A stretch of 7,344 bases of DNA from Micrococcaceae bacterium UBA7136 (GCA_002492045.1 DKXC01000112.1:1-7344), one strand, 5' to 3'; shown: positions 1 through 7,292, numbered from the stretch's first letter. Numbers and translations: made by a program. The notes: a model not told the origin generated them from the sequence alone.

Positions 1-85
1 TGGCATCCCTCTTGCCTACCGGCAATTCAGGCCAGCCCCCGCGCCAACCAGCTTCGCTGTGAGCCTGCCTGCGCCAAAAGAAAAG

Positions 86-628
86 CTAGGCCAGGCTGAC
101 CCGGCCCAGGGGCTGCCAGATGCCCGCCCTCAGCCGGTAGACCAGCAGGTCAGAAACAGAGAAAGAGACCTCATCAGCTGGCAGGTCCGCAAAAAAAGTC
201 AGGGACTGGTCCAGAGCCTCCCGGCCCAGGTCATGGGCCAGGGTCACATGCGGCACATAGGGGAAGGGCGAAGCAGAAGGCCCCAGAAGCTCCTGGCAGA
301 CCCCATGCAGGGCCTCCAGTTCTGCCCGTCCCTGCTCCACCGGCAGGTAGGTGACCGGGGTGGCCGGTTCAAAAGACAGGGGTGCCCCCAGAGAAATCTT
401 CAGCGGCCCGCGTCCTGCCAGCCGGTCAGCCATCAGAGCCAGAGGGTCAGCCGGGGCCGCCTGCTCCTCAAGAATCAGCAGGGTAATATGACTGGCCTGG
501 GCCAACTGGGCCTCAGCCCCCTGGGCCTGACGCCAAGCCCTAATCCTCCGACTTAAAGCCGCCGGCAGGGGCAGGATCAGGCTCAGATAGCCCTCCTGCC
601 CCTGCAAGGTAGGCGAGGTACTGGTCAC
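86..628 (-). CDS. 2H phosphoesterase, 2'-5' RNA ligase family protein
   Basis: This 180-residue protein carries the two H-x-T motifs that define the 2H phosphoesterase fold: H47-I-T49 in 'SHITL' and H127-V-T129 in 'PHVTL'. They are about 80 residues apart, as expected for the two halves of the active site. Family members hydrolyse or form 2',5' or 2',3'-cyclic phosphodiester bonds in RNA or nucleotides; the substrate here cannot be read from sequence. The protein is cytoplasmic, with no signal peptide or membrane span. The start is a GTG eight bases after the trpS stop codon, with no Shine-Dalgarno sequence between them. Translation therefore probably depends on ribosomes finishing trpS. The GTG is the most upstream usable start in this frame; the alternative is a TTG seven codons later, which also lacks a ribosome site. 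The N-terminus 'GYLSLILPLP' fits the first beta strand of the fold, supporting a start close to this one. The family call is firm, the physiological role unknown. Confidence 0.85.
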   Translation of the reverse strand: MTSTSPTLQGQEGYLSLILPLPAALSRRIRAWRQAQGAEAQLAQASHITLLILEEQAAPADPLALMADRLAGRGPLKISLGAPLSFEPATPVTYLPVEQGRAELEALHGVCQELLGPSASPFPYVPHVTLAHDLGREALDQSLTFFADLPADEVSFSVSDLLVYRLRAGIWQPLGRVSLA

Positions 629-636
629 GAGGTCTG

Positions 637-1683
637 CTAGGCAGAAGCAGGCAGGAAGCCCACAGCCCGGTAGACATTCTCAATGGTCACGGCCGCAATC
701 TCCCTGGCCTGGGCGGCACCCACCGCCAGGAGACGGTCCAGCTCAGCCGGGTCGTCCATCAGGTCTAGGGCCCGCTGACGGATAGGGGCCAGCTCTTCTG
801 CCACCAGCTCAGCCAAATCCACCTTCAGGTGGCCGTACATCTTGCCCTCATAATCGGCAACAATCTGGTCGATAGCCTTACCCGTCACAGCAGAGTAGAT
901 AGAAAGCAGGTTAGAGACGCCAGGCTTAGCCTCCCGGTCATAGCTGATGATGCTACCATCATCGGTGACCGCAGACTTAATCTTCTTAGCTGTCTTCTTG
1001 GGGTCGTCCAGCAGCCAGATAATGCCCTTATCGGTCGTGGCCGACTTACTCATCTTGCTCTCAGGGTTCTGCAAATCATAAATCTTGGCAGTTTCCTTGA
1101 GAATCTTAGGCTCAGGCACCACAAAGGTCTCCCCAAAGCGGGCATTAAAACGCTGGGCCAGGTTACGAGTCAGCTCCAGGTGCTGACGCTGATCCTCACC
1201 CACCGGCACCACATCAGCCTGGTAAAGCAGAATATCCGCAGCCATAAGCACAGGGTAAGTGAAGAGACCCACAGAGGCCTTATCAGTCCCCTGCTTAGCG
1301 GCCTTGTCCTTAAACTGGGTCATGCGGGCAGCCTCACCATAGCCGGTAATGCAGTTGAGCACCCAGGCCAGTTGGGCGTGCTCAGGCACATGAGACTGCA
1401 CAAAGAGCGGAGTCTTAGCCGGGTCAATACCGGCGGCAATATACTGGGCGGCAGTCTTGCGGGTGCGCTCCCGTAGGACGGCCGGATCCTGGGGCACAGT
1501 AATGGAGTGCATGTCTGGGATGAAGTAAAGGCAGTCGTGGTCCTGCTGCAAACCTACCCAGTTGTTAACCGCCCCAATATAGTTGCCCAGGTGCATAGAA
1601 TCAGCGGAAGGCTGGGCGCCAGAGAAGGCCCGGGGGGCACCGGTCGAAGCGTTAGGGATGATGCTACTGCGTGCGTCGCTCAT
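637..1683 (-). CDS. trpS: Tryptophanyl-tRNA synthetase
   Basis: This cytoplasmic class I aminoacyl-tRNA synthetase charges tRNA-Trp with tryptophan using ATP. The 348-residue protein has the HIGH-like element 'MHLGNY' at residues 30-35 and an intact KMSKS loop at 210-214. It also has the family-specific stretch 'LMAADILLYQADVVPVGEDQ' at about 146-165, followed by 'QHLELTRNLAQRFN'. The length is normal for bacterial TrpRS and nothing is missing. The frame stays open to a further start at 1725, but I prefer the ATG at 1683. It has an AGGAGAG ribosome site nine bases upstream, and the longer form would overlap the preceding gene by 20 bases and add 14 residues that the family does not need. The gene lies 22 bases after a small membrane-protein gene and eight bases before a 2H phosphoesterase gene, all on the same strand, so a three-gene transcript is likely. 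I see no T-box or Trp-rich leader peptide upstream. Confidence 0.97.
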   Translation of the reverse strand: MSDARSSIIPNASTGAPRAFSGAQPSADSMHLGNYIGAVNNWVGLQQDHDCLYFIPDMHSITVPQDPAVLRERTRKTAAQYIAAGIDPAKTPLFVQSHVPEHAQLAWVLNCITGYGEAARMTQFKDKAAKQGTDKASVGLFTYPVLMAADILLYQADVVPVGEDQRQHLELTRNLAQRFNARFGETFVVPEPKILKETAKIYDLQNPESKMSKSATTDKGIIWLLDDPKKTAKKIKSAVTDDGSIISYDREAKPGVSNLLSIYSAVTGKAIDQIVADYEGKMYGHLKVDLAELVAEELAPIRQRALDLMDDPAELDRLLAVGAAQAREIAAVTIENVYRAVGFLPASA

Positions 1684-1692
1684 GCTAGAAGT

Positions 1693-1699
1693 CTCTCCT
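1693..1699 (-). promoter_or_regulatory. Ribosome binding site fixing the trpS start
   Basis: AGGAGAG on the minus strand ends nine bases before the ATG at 1683. It lies wholly in the 22-base gap after the upstream stop codon (1708-1706). It is the only good Shine-Dalgarno match near either candidate start, so it selects the 1683 start over the one at 1725. Confidence 0.85.
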
Positions 1700-1705
1700 G
1701 CGGTT

Positions 1706-2167
1706 TTAGGCGCCCTCACGGGCAAGTTCCATGCCGTTCTTGGCGGTGAAGTTAATAGTGTCTAGGGCCCGGTCAATCATCTCCCGGGAGTTTTCGTCAT
1801 TGACTTCCAGCTGTTCGGCAATGACCTTAGACTGGACCAGGCAAATCTGGAAGGAGTGGGCTAGCTTTTCGCTGTGGACGTCTGCCTCATAGGCAGCCCG
1901 CTTGAGGGTCTCTTCCTGGTAGAGGGTGCGCTGGGCCGCCAAGGTGCGGGTGACGCTGCTGGTCAGGTAGACAGCCAGACCCAACCAGGCTGTGATGATA
2001 CCGGCCAGAATCCAGCCCAGGACTGATTCTTCCTGAGCAGCCTGAATAATAGCCCAGGCCAAGAGGCCCACCAAAAGGGCCATGCCCAGGCCTGCGCCCA
2101 GTATGAGGCTGTTCTTCTTCTGCTTGTCTGCTGTCTTATCTGAAGCCTTGGATTGCATAGTTTCCAT
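1706..2167 (-). CDS. Hypothetical protein with two membrane spans and a cytoplasmic helical tail
   Basis: I do not recognise this 153-residue family. The N-terminus is Lys-rich (residues 11-18). It is followed by two hydrophobic segments, about 20-42 and 50-73, with a short acidic turn 'QEES' between them. Basic residues on both outer flanks (K17, K18; R74, R80) predict a hairpin with both ends in the cytoplasm. Residues 75-153 are charged, contain no proline and look almost entirely helical, possibly a coiled coil, with heptad-like hydrophobic spacing in 'LYQEETLKRAAYEA' and 'QSKVIAEQLEV'. No catalytic motif is visible. The gene heads the group containing trpS and the 2H phosphoesterase, and is divergent from the GntR regulator. 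The first ATG (2167) has no Shine-Dalgarno sequence but does have TACTTT exactly six bases before it, compatible with a leaderless mRNA. A second ATG three codons in, at 2158, is the alternative. A membrane anchor or scaffold is possible, but that is guesswork. Confidence 0.8.
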   Translation of the reverse strand: METMQSKASDKTADKQKKNSLILGAGLGMALLVGLLAWAIIQAAQEESVLGWILAGIITAWLGLAVYLTSSVTRTLAAQRTLYQEETLKRAAYEADVHSEKLAHSFQICLVQSKVIAEQLEVNDENSREMIDRALDTINFTAKNGMELAREGA

Positions 2168-2230
2168 TATGTCAAAGTAATCTGGCCTGGGTTAAGCGCC
2201 CTGCTGGCCGCCGGGGCCTAAACTTAAAGT
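2168..2230. promoter_or_regulatory. Divergent promoter region, probably leaderless in both directions
   Basis: These 63 bases separate the ATG of the membrane-protein gene (minus strand) from the ATG of the regulator (plus strand). Leftward, TACTTT is followed by six bases and then ATG. Rightward, TAAACT (2219-2224) is followed by six bases and then ATG at 2231. Both hexamers fit the TANNNT pattern of actinobacterial -10 boxes at the distance that puts transcription start at the ATG. Neither gene has a Shine-Dalgarno sequence, and neither has a good -35 box. AAAGTA occurs at 2174-2179 and again at 2226-2231, in direct orientation. TTAAG (2192-2196) and CTTAA (2223-2227) are inverted. HutC-type regulators often bind next to their own gene, so an operator may lie here, but I cannot define one. 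Confidence 0.5.
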
Positions 2231-2947
2231 ATGACTCCCAGCACACGAATACCCAAGCATGAGCTGGTGGCTCAAGCTATCTTTGACCTCTACCTGGTCA
2301 AGCTCCGCCCCCACCAGGCCCTCCCACCCGAACGTCAGCTCCAAAACATTTTTGCTACCTCCCGCTCCACCATCCGTCATGCCCTCCGCAACCTAACCAA
2401 CCAGGGGCTGATTTACCAGATTAAGGGGTCCGGTAGCTTCCGGGCCGAGAAGGGGCAAAAAAGCAACCGGGTGCCGTCCTTAGCCCCCTTCACCCAGGAT
2501 ATGAAGGCCCGGGGCCACCACCCCCATAGCCGCACCCTCTCCTGCCAGCTGCTAGATAAGTACCCCTTACAGGTTCAACGGGATTTAGACCTGGCCCCCG
2601 GTAGCCAGGTACTCAAGATTGAGCGGCTGAGGCAGGCTGACGGCTCCCCTATGGCCCTAGAGACAGCCTTTTTTCTACCCCAGGTTTTCTCCTATATGGC
2701 CCCGGTTGAGAATATTTCTCTCCAGTCTCAGATGCAGGCCAGTAGTCACAGCGTTGTGCAGGCATCCATGCAGATCAGGGCCACCAACCTCACCCAGGCT
2801 GAGGCCCAGCTCTTAGAGGTTCCCCAGGGCAGTGCCGCCCTGCGCATCGACAAGGTAGGTTACACCCAGCGGGGTATGGCTGTTGAAAGCACCCAGATTC
2901 TCTACCGGGCCGACCGCTACGACTACCAGCTAGAGGTCAGCAAGTAG
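2231..2947 (+). CDS. GntR-family transcription regulator, HutC subfamily (UTRA domain)
   Basis: This 238-residue DNA-binding regulator has an N-terminal GntR winged helix-turn-helix at about residues 8-72. Its recognisable elements are 'LPPERQL' (31-37; the usual form is LPSER), the recognition-helix segment 'SRSTIRHAL' (44-52) and the wing 'KGSGSF' (65-70). Residues 83-235 have the pattern of a UTRA ligand domain: 'FTQDMKARGHHPHS', 'VLKIERLRQADGSPMALE' and 'IDKVGYTQ' are typical segments. UTRA domains usually sense small metabolites such as sugar phosphates, amino-sugar phosphates or histidine-pathway intermediates; the ligand here is unknown. There is no transporter or catabolic gene beside it, so the target is not obvious. 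The divergent membrane-protein gene and the regulator's own promoter are the natural candidates. No Shine-Dalgarno sequence precedes the ATG, and a -10-like hexamer ends six bases before it, suggesting leaderless translation. Codon use seems less biased than in glyA or folD (more CTA, TTT, TAT), as expected for low expression. Confidence 0.9.
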   Translation: MTPSTRIPKHELVAQAIFDLYLVKLRPHQALPPERQLQNIFATSRSTIRHALRNLTNQGLIYQIKGSGSFRAEKGQKSNRVPSLAPFTQDMKARGHHPHSRTLSCQLLDKYPLQVQRDLDLAPGSQVLKIERLRQADGSPMALETAFFLPQVFSYMAPVENISLQSQMQASSHSVVQASMQIRATNLTQAEAQLLEVPQGSAALRIDKVGYTQRGMAVESTQILYRADRYDYQLEVSK

Positions 2948-2965
2948 CCTCTGCCCCTGTCTCTA

Positions 2966-3023
2966 GGCGCTAATCTTTGCAGCGGGTGTGCGATATTGAC
3001 GCCCTTGTGCAAAGAACAGCGCC
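2966..3023. repeat. Long interrupted inverted repeat after the GntR regulator gene
   Basis: The left arm (2966-2981) is GGCGCT-aa-TCTTTGCA and the right arm (3008-3023) is TGCAAAGA-ac-AGCGCC. This gives 14 paired bases out of 16, broken only by a two-base internal mismatch. The 26-base centre can add a short GGGT/GCCC stem (2984-2987 with 3001-3004). It begins 19 bases after the regulator's stop codon. No T-run follows on either strand, so it is not a standard intrinsic terminator. It could be an RNA hairpin in the 3' UTR, a small dispersed repeat, or a protein-binding site. Confidence 0.7.
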
Positions 3024-3034
3024 CAGGCAGACCA

Positions 3035-3067
3035 AAGGCCCCCAACTCACCAGGAGCTGAGGGCCTT
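3035..3067 (-). terminator. Terminator-like hairpin downstream of folD
   Basis: AAGGCCC (3035-3041) pairs with GGGCCTT (3061-3067). The stem continues inward through CA/TG and CTC/GAG pairs separated by single mismatches, around an ACCAG loop. Read on the minus strand, the hairpin starts 11 bases after the folD stop codon and is followed by only a short T-run (TTTGG). It is therefore a modest intrinsic terminator for the glyA-folD operon. Read rightward there is no T-run, so it is less likely to end the regulator's transcript. Confidence 0.55.
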
Positions 3068-3078
3068 AGAGGACCAAG

Positions 3079-3963
3079 CTAGAGAGCAGCAGCCTGCCGC
3101 TCAGCAGTCTCAACCACATTAACCAGCAACATGGCCCGAGTCATGGGGCCCACACCACCGGGGTTCGGTGAATACCAGCTAGCCTTAGCGGCGGCCTCCG
3201 GCGAAATATCACCGGTCAGCTTCTTCTTGCCGGTTTCAGGGTCCTCAATCCGAGAAACACCCACGTCCAACAGGACGGCCCCCTCCTTGACCTGGTGGGC
3301 CTTAACCGCATGAGCCACACCCACAGCAGCCACAATAATGTCAGCATCCTGCAGAGCAGCATCCACATCCTCAGTGCCGGTGTGGACCAGGGTGGCAGTG
3401 GAATTAACGTCCTTACGGGTCAAGAGCAGGCCCAAGGGACGGCCCACCGTAATACCGCGACCCAGCACCGCAACCTTCTTGCCCTTCCAGGACAGGCCGT
3501 GACGCTCTACCAGCTCAATCACACCGTTAGGGGTACAGGGCAGAGGAGAATCCAGAGGCTCACCCACATTCAGCACCAGGCGGCCCAGGTTCATAGGATG
3601 CAGGCCGTCAGCGTCCTTCTCAGGGGCAATCTTCTCAAGCACCCGGTTAGTATCGATGTGCTTAGGCAGGGGCAGCTGCACAATATAGCCGGTGCAAGCA
3701 GGGTCAGCATTGAGCTTATCCAGCTCAGCCTCCAGCTCCTCCTGGCTAATAGTCTCAGGCAGCTCCACCTTGATAGAAGCAATACCAACCTCTGCACAGT
3801 CACGGTGCTTACCGCCCACATAGGAACGGGAGGCCGGGTCATCCCCCACCAGCACAGTAGCCAGACCAGGGGTAAGACCCTTTTCTTTCAAGGTGGCTAC
3901 GCGCTCAGCTAGCTCGCTCTTAATCTGGGCAGCGGTAGCGATACCATCAAGAATCTGAGCCAT
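3079..3963 (-). CDS. folD: Bifunctional methylenetetrahydrofolate dehydrogenase / methenyl-THF cyclohydrolase
   Basis: FolD is a cytoplasmic enzyme that oxidises 5,10-methylene-THF to 5,10-methenyl-THF with NADP+ and then hydrolyses it to 10-formyl-THF. The product supplies purine synthesis and formyl-Met-tRNA. The 294-residue length is normal. Visible family marks are 'SYVGGKHRDC' (47-56) with catalytic Tyr48 and Lys52, 'VQLPLP' (95-100), 'KDADGLHP' (116-123), 'PCTPNG' (142-147), the dinucleotide-binding segment 'GRGITVGRP' (168-176) and the C-terminal 'PNPGGVGPMT'. All key residues are present. A GTG at 3972 is an alternative start, but the ATG at 3963 has a GAGGAG ribosome site eight bases upstream, while the GTG would sit directly on that site. 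The ATG lies two bases after the glyA stop codon, so the two genes are surely co-transcribed and probably translationally coupled. Together they form a pathway unit that carries serine-derived one-carbon units to formyl-THF. Confidence 0.97.
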   Translation of the reverse strand: MAQILDGIATAAQIKSELAERVATLKEKGLTPGLATVLVGDDPASRSYVGGKHRDCAEVGIASIKVELPETISQEELEAELDKLNADPACTGYIVQLPLPKHIDTNRVLEKIAPEKDADGLHPMNLGRLVLNVGEPLDSPLPCTPNGVIELVERHGLSWKGKKVAVLGRGITVGRPLGLLLTRKDVNSTATLVHTGTEDVDAALQDADIIVAAVGVAHAVKAHQVKEGAVLLDVGVSRIEDPETGKKKLTGDISPEAAAKASWYSPNPGGVGPMTRAMLLVNVVETAERQAAAL

Positions 3964-3965
3964 CT

Positions 3966-5249
<1,284 letters not shown>

Positions 5250-5254
5250 GCCAG

Positions 5255-5262
5255 CTCCCTTT
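5255..5262 (-). promoter_or_regulatory. glyA ribosome binding site
   Basis: AAAGGGAG on the minus strand lies five bases before the ATG at 5249. This is a good Shine-Dalgarno match and supports the annotated start. A CCCT segment about 20 bases upstream could pair with its AGGG, but four base pairs alone are weak evidence for control. Confidence 0.75.
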
Positions 5263-5286
5263 ACATGGTGGGTATCGTCTTAGGGC

Positions 5287-5347
5287 AAGGTGGGCTACCC
5301 GGCCTTATGGCCAAGGCGGACAACCTGCTTTAAGTGTAAGCCACCTT
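5287..5347 (-). promoter_or_regulatory. Nested inverted repeats upstream of glyA, candidate structured leader
   Basis: On the minus strand, AAGGTGGCT (5347-5339) can pair with AGCCCACCTT (5296-5287), with one bulged C. Enclosed is a hairpin, CTTGGCC-ATAA-GGCCGGG (5315-5298), of seven pairs including two G-T wobbles. A single base separates the hairpin from the outer stem on one side and 23 bases on the other. A further hairpin lies just upstream (5368-5352). If transcription starts above 5368 this is a structured 5' UTR ending about 25 bases before the ribosome site. If the promoter at 5333-5360 is the real one, only the inner hairpin is transcribed. It matches no known riboswitch class that I can recall. 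Confidence 0.4.
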
Positions 5348-5360
5348 ATAGCCCGGCCAA
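5333..5360 (-). promoter_or_regulatory. Candidate SigA-type promoter for glyA-folD
   Basis: On the minus strand TTGGCC (5360-5355) and TACACT (5338-5333) are separated by 16 bases. Each matches four of six consensus positions, and the -10 keeps the key T, A and final T. Transcription would start near 5326, giving a 5' UTR of roughly 75 bases. The -35 overlaps the upstream hairpin and the -10 sits between the arms of the larger inverted repeat, so this call competes with the structured-leader reading. Confidence 0.4.
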
Positions 5361-5535
5361 AGACCGGGGGCAAAGATTTCGCGGGCTTGACAGGTGATAA
5401 ATTTAGGTCCCAAAAGCCCTGCCAAGGAAGCTAAGGCTTGCTAAACTTGTGGTCTGTCTAGCCTTGTGCCTTAAGGTTTCGTTTGGGCGCGAGGTCTTAT
5501 TGTCTTAGGGATTATCACTCAGAACAAGAGGTAGT

Positions 5536-7236
5536 GTGGAACAGATGAAATCGCGCCGTGAAGAGCGCATCGAGAAGCAGAAGAAGAGCACCCGTAAATG
5601 GATCGCTACCGGGGCTGCTGCTGTTCTTCTACTGACCAGCGGGGCTATCGCCTACCAGAACTTTGCGGGTAAGCCCAACCAGGAGACCAGCGGGCAGGCA
5701 GTTCCCTCCAGCTGCAGCACCACCCGCTCAGTCACCGTGGCTACCACCGAATCCATGGCCAAGGTCATTGAGGCTATCCCCGTAGATGCCCAGTCCTGTA
5801 TTGCCTTTGAAACCGTTACCAACAAGAGCGCCAGCGATGTGGTTGAAGAGTCCCAGACCGATTCTGCCGCCACCAACCTCTGGATTCCGGACTCCTCCCT
5901 CCGGGCAGAGCTGGCCATGACCGAAAAGTCTACCGGCCTCAAGCAGGTCTCTGAGTCCCTGGCCCAGAGCCTAGGCGTCCTTGTCTCTAATAGCTCAGGC
6001 TCCTCTGACAACTGGTACCAGGCCCTAGAAAATACTTCCGTCGCCATGAGCGACCCCAAGACCGATTCAGCTGCCTTCTCTGCCCTCATGGCTAGCGTCG
6101 CTGAGGTCTCCCAGGGGACGGTATCCATGGAAGACCTAGGCCAGAGCGCCGGTAAACGGGCCCAGACCATCGGCGTTGAAAGCCCGGTCCAGTCACCCCA
6201 GCAGCTTTTGGATGCCGCCGACCGGGGCGACGCCCCCAGCGCCATCGTCACCGAAGCAGACTACCTTGCCTACCAGGCTAGCCACTCCAACTCCAAGCTG
6301 ACCGCCAGCCTCCCCAACACCGGCTCCTTCACCCTGGACTACCCCCTCTACCAGATCGCTAGCAGCCGCAACTCCACCGTGGAGTCAGCAGCCGAGCAGA
6401 TTACTGCTTTCATGGCCAGCGACCAGGGCAAGCAGGCCCTGAAAGAAGCCGGTCTACGCACCGCCAGCGGAGAAATTGACAACACCTCCTCCCTGGGCAG
6501 CTACACGGCCCTAGCCCCTAGCGACTCCGACCTGCTCTCCCGTCTCTGGACGGCCTACTCCCGCCAGTCAGCCCCCTTCAACGCCCTGGTCGTCATTGAT
6601 GCCTCCGGCTCCATGCTGACCCCCGTCGCCGGCACCGACAAGACTCGTATGGACGTGACCGTTGAGTCTGTTCTGGCTGGATCCCAGCTCTTTGCTGCCC
6701 GCGACTCTATGGGCCTGTGGAAGTTCTCCCGCAACCTGACCACCGCCAGCGGCGAAGTCTCTGACTACGAAGAGTTGGTACCCCTACGCGGCTTTGAAGA
6801 GGTTGTTGACGGCAAGACCCAGCGGCAGATCCTGCAGGAGGCCGGTACCGGTATCGCTACCAGCATCCAGCACAATCATGAAACTGCCCTCTACGACAGC
6901 ATCCTGGCTTCCTTCCTCTCCGTTAAGCGTCAGTACGCGGACGGCGCCGTCAACGGTCTTCTGGTTCTGACCGATGGCCAGAACGTTGACGAGGACTCTG
7001 TCACCCTAGAAGAGCTGATTACCACCCTTCAGTCCGAGCAGGACCCGGAGCGTCCGATAGCCCTCATTCTGATAGGTATCTCTGAGGACGCTGACATGAA
7101 TGCCCTCAACACCATTGCCCAGAGTGTGGGCGGTGAAGCCTTCGTTGCAGCTTCCCCGGCAGATATTCAGCAGATCTTTGCCCAGGCCCTGACCGGTGCC
7201 CAGCAGGAGCAGACAGCAGCCCCCGCTGGCCAGTAA
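5536..7236 (+). CDS. Secreted or anchored substrate-binding-like and VWA domain protein
   Basis: This 566-residue protein has a basic N-terminus (residues 5-21), a hydrophobic segment (22-39) and a possible signal-peptidase site after A37-I-A39. It is therefore exported, and is either released or kept as a signal anchor; there is no lipobox cysteine. Residues 60-310 resemble a type 2 periplasmic binding protein, with 'LWIPDSS' (115-121) and 'MSDPKTDSAAFSALMA' typical of this actinobacterial family. Its only two cysteines, C60 and C88, could form a disulfide. Residues 345-555 are a von Willebrand A domain with an intact MIDAS: D355-A-S-G-S359, T450 and D480. It should bind a divalent metal and act in ligand or protein binding outside the membrane. 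No ATPase or transporter genes lie beside it, so the binding domain is probably not part of an ABC importer. The tail is Gln/Ala-rich. The GTG at 5536 has GAGG four bases upstream; an ATG at 5545 is an alternative three codons in. No convincing promoter was found. Confidence 0.88.
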   Translation: MEQMKSRREERIEKQKKSTRKWIATGAAAVLLLTSGAIAYQNFAGKPNQETSGQAVPSSCSTTRSVTVATTESMAKVIEAIPVDAQSCIAFETVTNKSASDVVEESQTDSAATNLWIPDSSLRAELAMTEKSTGLKQVSESLAQSLGVLVSNSSGSSDNWYQALENTSVAMSDPKTDSAAFSALMASVAEVSQGTVSMEDLGQSAGKRAQTIGVESPVQSPQQLLDAADRGDAPSAIVTEADYLAYQASHSNSKLTASLPNTGSFTLDYPLYQIASSRNSTVESAAEQITAFMASDQGKQALKEAGLRTASGEIDNTSSLGSYTALAPSDSDLLSRLWTAYSRQSAPFNALVVIDASGSMLTPVAGTDKTRMDVTVESVLAGSQLFAARDSMGLWKFSRNLTTASGEVSDYEELVPLRGFEEVVDGKTQRQILQEAGTGIATSIQHNHETALYDSILASFLSVKRQYADGAVNGLLVLTDGQNVDEDSVTLEELITTLQSEQDPERPIALILIGISEDADMNALNTIAQSVGGEAFVAASPADIQQIFAQALTGAQQEQTAAPAGQ

Positions 7237-7251
7237 AAGGACTAGGCTGTA

Positions 7252-7292
7252 AAGAATCGCCCACCTCCTAGAACAGGGGGTGGGCGATTCTT
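7252..7292. terminator. Strong intrinsic terminator, probably bidirectional
   Basis: Arms 7252-7265 and 7279-7292 are perfectly complementary over 14 bases. The stem extends inward by four more pairs (one G-T wobble) to an AGAAC loop. It starts 15 bases after the stop codon of the VWA gene and is followed rightward by TTCTATTTTG. Leftward it is followed by a shorter T-run (TTTAC), and it begins right after the possible stop codon of a converging gene at 7293-7295. It can therefore insulate both transcripts. Confidence 0.9.

Noticed and set aside
1..85. A plus-strand frame from the left edge to a TGA at 60-62 that could be the end of a converging gene
   Set aside because: Only about 19 codons, another plus-strand frame is also open here, and there is no terminator or recognisable motif to support it.
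59..556. 165-codon plus-strand open frame
   Set aside because: It lies antisense to the 2H phosphoesterase gene, has a low-complexity Gln/Pro/Arg-rich product and no ribosome site, and is explained by GC-biased codons on the other strand.
829..1476. 215-codon plus-strand open frame inside trpS
   Set aside because: It is antisense to a fully conserved synthetase and has no family features or initiation signals.
3295..3912. 205-codon plus-strand open frame inside folD
   Set aside because: It is antisense to folD, His/Gln-rich as expected of a shadow frame, and has no ribosome site.
5387..5416. Perfect TTGACA on the plus strand as a -35 box for the VWA gene
   Set aside because: No acceptable -10 box lies 16-18 bases downstream, and the site is about 145 bases from the start codon.
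5447..5465. TGGTCT-containing stretch resembling half of a GntR/HutC operator (TGGTCTAGACCA type)
   Set aside because: The second half does not match AGACCA, so the twofold symmetry needed for such a site is missing.
5431..5475. Inverted repeat TAAGGCT with AGCCTT or GCCTTA upstream of the VWA gene
   Set aside because: Six-base arms with two competing partners and a long loop are easily expected by chance, and no T-run follows.
5250..5535. ZTP (pfl), glycine or THF riboswitch before glyA
   Set aside because: I searched the minus strand by eye for the conserved core sequences of these classes and found none.
5652..6251. 199-codon minus-strand open frame inside the VWA gene
   Set aside because: It is antisense to a gene with clear signal peptide and domain motifs; its product looks like a shadow of Ser/Ala-rich coding sequence.
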